Shown here piece by piece: positions 59,966 to 64,000 of a stretch of 64,000 bases of DNA. Source of the stretch: Epilithonimonas sp. JDS (GTDB lineage: Bacteria; Bacteroidota; Bacteroidia; Flavobacteriales; Weeksellaceae); the NCBI RefSeq assembly GCF_021261315.1, contig NZ_JAJSAX010000009.1, forward strand, positions 59,334 through 123,333. The letters are read 5' to 3'. The notes under the pieces are model-generated. The model was not told the origin of the DNA, did no database searches, and saw only the letters and a list, made by a program, of their open reading frames with translations. A program made the position numbers and the translations under genes. Position 1 is the stretch's first letter, and each line of letters begins with the position of its first letter.

Positions 59966-61126
59966 ATGCAACTCGTTTTTTCAGACGCACAATATTGGGA
60001 AGATTTTCTTCCACTCACTTTTACTAGACCAGTTGCAGAAATGCGAATGGGAATCCTGACATTTTCGGAAAGATGGCAAAAACTGCTCGAGATCGATGAG
60101 GTTTTTTATATCACCGAAAATTATCTTCAGGAAAAATTCAAAAAACCAGAGCCGAAACAAAGTCTTTTCATCGTTCCTAACTTTTTCCCATCGGATGAAG
60201 TTTTAAAGCAAATTAAAGAATTGGAACCCGGCGAAGCTTTGGTTTACGATAATGAAGTTCTTGTCGCCAACATCAACATGGAAAATTTCTCTCTGAATCA
60301 AATCAGCAAAATGACTGACATCACGGAAAAACTTTTGTTCATAGAAAAACCAACCGACATCTTTTCGCACAACGATTTTGCAATCAATTTCGATTTTGAT
60401 TTGATGACAAAAGGAAAAACCTCTCAGGAACTGTCTTCTACCAACGGATTTATCGGCGAAAAAGAAAATCTTTTTATTGAAGAAGGCGCAGTTATAGAAT
60501 TTTCAACACTCAATTGCAAAACCGGAAAGATCTACATCGGAAAAAATGCCGAAATAATGGAAGGTTCAAACATCCGAGGTTCACTGGCGCTTTGTGAAGA
60601 TTCGAAAATCAATCTGGGAACCAAACTTTATGGCGGAACTACAATTGGTCCACATTCAAAAGTTGGTGGCGAAGTCAATAATATTGTCATTTTCGGCTAT
60701 TCTAATAAAGGTCATGACGGTTTCTTAGGAAATTCGGTAGTAGGCGAGTGGTGCAATTTGGGTGCAGATACGAACTCATCAAACCTTAAAAATAATTATG
60801 CTTCGGTGAAACTTTGGAACTACAGAAAGGAAAGATTCCTCGATACAGGTTTGCAGTTTTGTGGACTGATAATGGGCGACCATTCCAAAACGGCGATCAA
60901 TACGCAACTTAATACAGGAACTACCGTTGGAGTGGCTTCGAACATTTTCAAATCCGGTTTCCCGCCAAACCTCGTAGACAGTTTTTCCTGGGGCGGAATG
61001 AAAGGTGACGAAAAATTCAGACTTGACAAATCCTACGAAGTGGCAGAAAAAGCAATGGAACGCAGAAAAATCCCATTGACTGAAGCCGACAAAGACATTC
61101 TCAAATATATCTACAATGAGTTTTAA
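59966..61126 (+). CDS. GlmU-like sugar nucleotidyltransferase family protein
   Basis: The protein has 386 residues. The N-terminal part (about 1-190) resembles a nucleotidyltransferase Rossmann-like fold but starts MQLVFSDAQYWEDFLPLTFT and lacks the usual LAAGxGTRM loop, so activity is uncertain. The C-terminal half (about 195-385) is a left-handed beta-helix with hexapeptide repeats (IYIGKNAEIMEGSNIRGSLA), as in GlmU. It is probably part of cell-wall or glycan sugar metabolism. A heptanucleotide repeat precedes it. Confidence 0.85.
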   Translation: MQLVFSDAQYWEDFLPLTFTRPVAEMRMGILTFSERWQKLLEIDEVFYITENYLQEKFKKPEPKQSLFIVPNFFPSDEVLKQIKELEPGEALVYDNEVLVANINMENFSLNQISKMTDITEKLLFIEKPTDIFSHNDFAINFDFDLMTKGKTSQELSSTNGFIGEKENLFIEEGAVIEFSTLNCKTGKIYIGKNAEIMEGSNIRGSLALCEDSKINLGTKLYGGTTIGPHSKVGGEVNNIVIFGYSNKGHDGFLGNSVVGEWCNLGADTNSSNLKNNYASVKLWNYRKERFLDTGLQFCGLIMGDHSKTAINTQLNTGTTVGVASNIFKSGFPPNLVDSFSWGGMKGDEKFRLDKSYEVAEKAMERRKIPLTEADKDILKYIYNEF

Positions 61127-61267
61127 TTTTAAAACTCATTTTTTTTGTGGAAATTTAGCTTCCTTTAAGATTAGTGAAAACAGTTTTATCTCAAAGTTTG
61201 CTTATTTTTGCTGATTAAGATTTTGGTCACATCTCTAAAATCTAAATTCTAACCTCTATATATAATA

Positions 61268-62920
61268 ATGAAGCAGTTTCTTCTTTGGCTTTTTGCATCG
61301 TTGGTTTTGGTAAGTTGTGCCAGAGTTGGTTCTCCCGTTGGAGGTCCAAAAGATTCTATTCCTCCGAAAATGATCGGTTCCAATATTGATACGACAAGAA
61401 TCAATGTTTCTAGAAATCTCAAAGAGCTCAGAATAGATTTTGATGAATATATTCAACTGAAGGATATCAGCAAAAATCTGATCATTTCTCCACCGATAAA
61501 ATATACTAAAATCATTCCTTCAGCTACCGGTAACAAATATCTGGAAATCCAGTGGAAAGATACTTTGCAGGCAAACACCACCTATAATTTCAATTTTGGA
61601 AATTCTATTGTTGATCTTAATGAAAGCAATGTCTTGCCTTATTTCAATTTTGCATTTTCAACAGGCGAAAAAATCGATGACCTTTACATCAGCGGAACGA
61701 TTTCTGACGCATTAGGAAACGAAAAAAATCAGGAAGGCAAAGAGAAAAATCTGGTGATCGGACTTTATCAGGTAAAAGACACGATGAACTACCGTCAAAA
61801 ACCTTATTATATTTCCAAAGCAGATCCAGATGGTTATTTTGAATTGAATTATTTAACACCTGGAAAATACAGAATTGTCGGGTTTGATGATGAGAATTCA
61901 AACTCCATTTACGACAGCGGAAAAGAAAACGTAGCGTTCCAAAAGCAGGAGATCGATCTGCAAACCAGCATCTCCGGACTGAAACTAAAATCTTTCCCAT
62001 CCAAAAAAGCGGTTAAATATAAAGAAATGGCAATTTCTACAGGCGGTGTTGTAATGACATTTGATGGAAATCCGGAAAAAGTGATTGTAAAAGCTGTTGG
62101 TGAAAAACCTGCGGATTACAAAGTGACGCATAAATCAAAGTCTGATTCTGTTAGAATTTGGTTTGATGCCGCAAAAGAAAACATTGGTGCAACGGTGAGT
62201 GAAAATTTGAAATTTTCTTATGACATTGGTTCCAAACAAGACACTGTTTCTGTTTTCTATAAAAAACCGGCAAAAGAAGAAATGACGATTGCCAATCCTT
62301 TCTCAAATAAGCTGGCTCCGGAAACAGATTTCAGATTTTCTTCCAATTATATTATTAATAAAATCCAACCGGAAAACTGGAAACTGGAGTCCGACAGCAT
62401 TTCTCAAAACTTCACTGCTGCTATTTCTGAATTGGATTCTACACAAGTTATTGTAAAATCAAATTTCATCACAGGAAAAAAATATAAATTGACTGTTCCG
62501 AAAAACACAGTCAATTCTTTCTACAACAGATCCAGCGAAAGTGTCCGTTTCGATTTCGAAGTGGCAAAACCTACAGATTTTGGAAGTTTTGCCGCTCATC
62601 TCAAAAATGTTCCTGCCCAGAAATTCTGGATTCAGCTTCTGGATGAAAAAAATGAGCCGGCTTACCAGCAATACACCAATCAGGCAGACATCAAATTTGT
62701 CAATCTGAAACCAGGAAATTATAAACTGCGGATTTTGGTGGATAATAATGAAAACGGAATTTGGGACAGTTCAGATTTCACCACTGAAGTTTTGGCAGAA
62801 GACGCATATCTCTTCAAAAAGGCTGGCGAAAAAGAAACGATGAGCAAAATCAATATCCGCCCAATGTGGGAAATCAATGAAAATTGGGATTTAACTTTAG
62901 ACGAACAACCTGCCAATTGA
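61268..62920 (+). CDS. Ig-like domain lipoprotein
   Basis: The protein has 550 residues. A lipoprotein signal ends at about Cys18 (LFASLVLVSC). An SbsA-like Ig domain with SPVGGPKDSIPPKMIGSNID follows (about 22-130), typical of Bacteroidetes surface lipoproteins with a GGPKDxxPP start. The middle part (about 150-250) has carboxypeptidase-like repeats (GYFELNYLTPGKYRIVGFDD). A second similar segment is near 490-520 (NLKPGNYKLRILVDNNENG). It is probably exposed on the cell surface. The stop overlaps the TTG start of the next gene. Confidence 0.88.
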   Translation: MKQFLLWLFASLVLVSCARVGSPVGGPKDSIPPKMIGSNIDTTRINVSRNLKELRIDFDEYIQLKDISKNLIISPPIKYTKIIPSATGNKYLEIQWKDTLQANTTYNFNFGNSIVDLNESNVLPYFNFAFSTGEKIDDLYISGTISDALGNEKNQEGKEKNLVIGLYQVKDTMNYRQKPYYISKADPDGYFELNYLTPGKYRIVGFDDENSNSIYDSGKENVAFQKQEIDLQTSISGLKLKSFPSKKAVKYKEMAISTGGVVMTFDGNPEKVIVKAVGEKPADYKVTHKSKSDSVRIWFDAAKENIGATVSENLKFSYDIGSKQDTVSVFYKKPAKEEMTIANPFSNKLAPETDFRFSSNYIINKIQPENWKLESDSISQNFTAAISELDSTQVIVKSNFITGKKYKLTVPKNTVNSFYNRSSESVRFDFEVAKPTDFGSFAAHLKNVPAQKFWIQLLDEKNEPAYQQYTNQADIKFVNLKPGNYKLRILVDNNENGIWDSSDFTTEVLAEDAYLFKKAGEKETMSKINIRPMWEINENWDLTLDEQPAN

Positions 62921-63357
62921 AAAAAATAATCTTTTGGATCGCTCTTGGCTTCCTCGGAATTCAGCTGATTCCTGTTGATAGGGAAAATAAGGCTGTTAAC
63001 AGAAAGGATAATTTTGTTGATATTTATAAAACGCCGGACAACATCAGGGTGATTTTGAAAAATGCCTGCTACGATTGTCATTCCAACGAAACCGAATATC
63101 CCACCTATTCTTACATTGCTCCAATTTCCTGGACCATCAAGGATCATATCAATGATGGCCGTGAACATCTCAACTTTTCTGAGTGGGGTTCTTATAATAA
63201 AGACTTAAGGGAAAATGCAGTTGAAAAAAACATTTCGAATGTTCAGGATTTAGAAATGCCTCTGCCTTCATACATAGGTTATCATCCGAAAGCCAATCTT
63301 ACCACAAAGCAGCGGGAAACTCTGATAAATTATTTTAAAGATCTTGAGATAAAATAA
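62917..63357 (+). CDS. haem-binding c-type cytochrome-like protein
   Basis: The protein has 146 residues from a TTG at 62917, which overlaps the preceding stop codon. The upstream ATG at 62884 would lie inside the lipoprotein gene and lacks a signal context. An N-terminal signal or anchor helix (KKIIFWIALGFLGIQLIPV) is followed by a single haem c motif CYDCH (C51, C54, H55), then SNETEYPTYSYIAP and SWTIKDHINDGREHLNFSEW, typical of the haem_bd family. It is an electron-transfer protein in the periplasm. Translation is coupled to the lipoprotein gene. Confidence 0.9.
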   Translation: MKKIIFWIALGFLGIQLIPVDRENKAVNRKDNFVDIYKTPDNIRVILKNACYDCHSNETEYPTYSYIAPISWTIKDHINDGREHLNFSEWGSYNKDLRENAVEKNISNVQDLEMPLPSYIGYHPKANLTTKQRETLINYFKDLEIK

Positions 63358-63383
63358 TTCTTATTCATAACTCAATTATTTTA

Positions 63384-63391
63384 TATATTTG
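63384..63391 (+). promoter_or_regulatory. candidate -7 box
   Basis: TATATTTG matches TAnnTTTG and lies 16 nt before the start of the DUF3575-like gene at 63408. No -33 box is clear. Confidence 0.4.
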
Positions 63392-63407
63392 AGAAAAACT
63401 ATAAGTT

Positions 63408-64000
63408 ATGAATAGGTTATTACTTACAATAGCACTTTTTTGTTCACTTGTTGCTAATGCACAGCAAAAAGAAAGTCAGGAGAAGATGAATCTTGTGAAG
63501 ATGAATCTTACATCTGTTATTTTCAGAAATTATCAATTTGCCTACGAACGCCTGTTTACGAAGAGATTTTCGGTTCAGGTTTCTTATGGCTTCATTCCCG
63601 GTGGGCAGATTCCGTTCGTGGACGAGATCATCAAAGACGAAAATGTCGACAACATAAAACTTGGAGGCAGCAATTTGACCATCGAACCTAGATTTTATCT
63701 CGGCAAAGGCTACGGACACGGTTTCTATGTGGCGCCTTACTACAGATATTCACATTTTAATATAGACAATCTGACCTATCGTTACACTTCAGAAGATCCG
63801 GCTGCAGTAGATAAGAAAATTCCCATCGCATTTTCCGGCAAAACCAATTCTAATAATATAGGTTTGATGATTGGCGCACAATGGTTGTTGGGCAGAAAAG
63901 ACAATTGGGTTTTGGATGTTTGGTTCATTGGCGGACATTACGGTGGTGCCAGCGGAACAATTACCGGGAAATCTTCGCGACCGCTTACCCCTTACGAGCA
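63408..64000 (+). CDS. DUF3575-like outer-membrane protein, truncated by the window end
   Basis: The frame is open to base 64000 (about 197 residues visible), so the 3' end is missing. A signal peptide (MNRLLLTIALFCSLVANAQQ) starts at ATG 63408. The visible part has the outer-membrane-barrel pattern of DUF3575: NFQFAYER-like NYQFAYERLFTKRFSVQVSY, then EPRFYLGKGYGHGFYVAPYY, and NNIGLMIGAQWLLG. It is preceded by its own -7 box and is probably an integral outer-membrane beta-barrel of unknown role. Confidence 0.85.
   Translation, partial: MNRLLLTIALFCSLVANAQQKESQEKMNLVKMNLTSVIFRNYQFAYERLFTKRFSVQVSYGFIPGGQIPFVDEIIKDENVDNIKLGGSNLTIEPRFYLGKGYGHGFYVAPYYRYSHFNIDNLTYRYTSEDPAAVDKKIPIAFSGKTNSNNIGLMIGAQWLLGRKDNWVLDVWFIGGHYGGASGTITGKSSRPLTPYE

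Overview
The window is a chromosomal segment of an AT-rich member of the Bacteroidetes, class Flavobacteriia, most likely a Weeksellaceae genus close to Chryseobacterium or Epilithonimonas. The evidence is type IX secretion (T9SS) C-terminal sorting domains (27901-28587, 29230-30132), promoters of the Bacteroidetes form TTTG-N19-TAnnTTTG (59452-59482, 41061-41091), very little Shine-Dalgarno sequence, several TTG/GTG starts and a family of conserved Bacteroidetes hypothetical proteins. Genus assignment is inference. I saw no rRNA, tRNA, CRISPR array, prophage or insertion sequence. || LAYOUT. 1-7250: envelope and redox genes (PpiD/SurA-type foldase, MlaD-type protein, a membrane Fe-S protein paired with a CCG-domain protein). 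7251-13567: a small glycan locus (GT-C membrane protein convergent with GT4 glycosyltransferase, an asparagine-synthetase homologue and a Wzx-like flippase, then a lipoprotein). 13656-25982: housekeeping (serS, a PIF1-like helicase, ruvC, M16 peptidase, VOC protein, hemH, NifU-like protein, gamma-carbonic anhydrase, BrkB-family protein). 26130-40790: mixed accessory and core genes (DUF4407, tail-collar protein, T9SS substrates, guaB, BamA-like outer-membrane protein, SDR, aroA, MazG-like protein, beta-helix lipoprotein, HigBA toxin-antitoxin). 41052-55764: a long phenylacetate (paa) operon headed by a fused E1 alpha/beta 2-oxoacid dehydrogenase and a TetR regulator, with an apparent operator and promoter at 41052-41091 and a terminator at 55772. 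56049-59281: a four-gene two-component operon on the minus strand. 59558-64000: type B L31, a GlmU-like protein, lipoproteins, a haem-binding protein and a truncated DUF3575 protein. || HOW THE GENES WORK TOGETHER. The paa genes cover ring epoxidation of phenylacetyl-CoA (PaaABCDE), isomerisation (one crotonase, PaaG-like), ring opening (PaaZ), and beta-oxidation (PaaH, PaaJ). A phenylacetate-CoA ligase (PaaK), a second crotonase (PaaF) and the thioesterase PaaI are not in the window. The E1 fusion at the head of the operon could supply aryl-acetyl-CoA directly from an aryl-pyruvate, which is a hypothesis. The operon is interrupted by two unrelated AT-rich lipoprotein genes and by a VapBC module. 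|| MOST UNUSUAL SIGNAL. Intergenic DNA is full of short repeats of several families. The most striking are tracts built of 7-nt (in one case 8-nt) units that end at or just before start codons, often as two inverted arms that could fold over the translation start (ruvC/PIF1, serS, hemH, paaJ, the GlmU-like gene, paaZ, vapB). A second is a palindromic repeat that appears to sit in frame inside paaD and to be translated. A third is a ~103-bp structured element present in two clear copies and one diverged copy (23826-23928, 40860-40962, 20825-20912).
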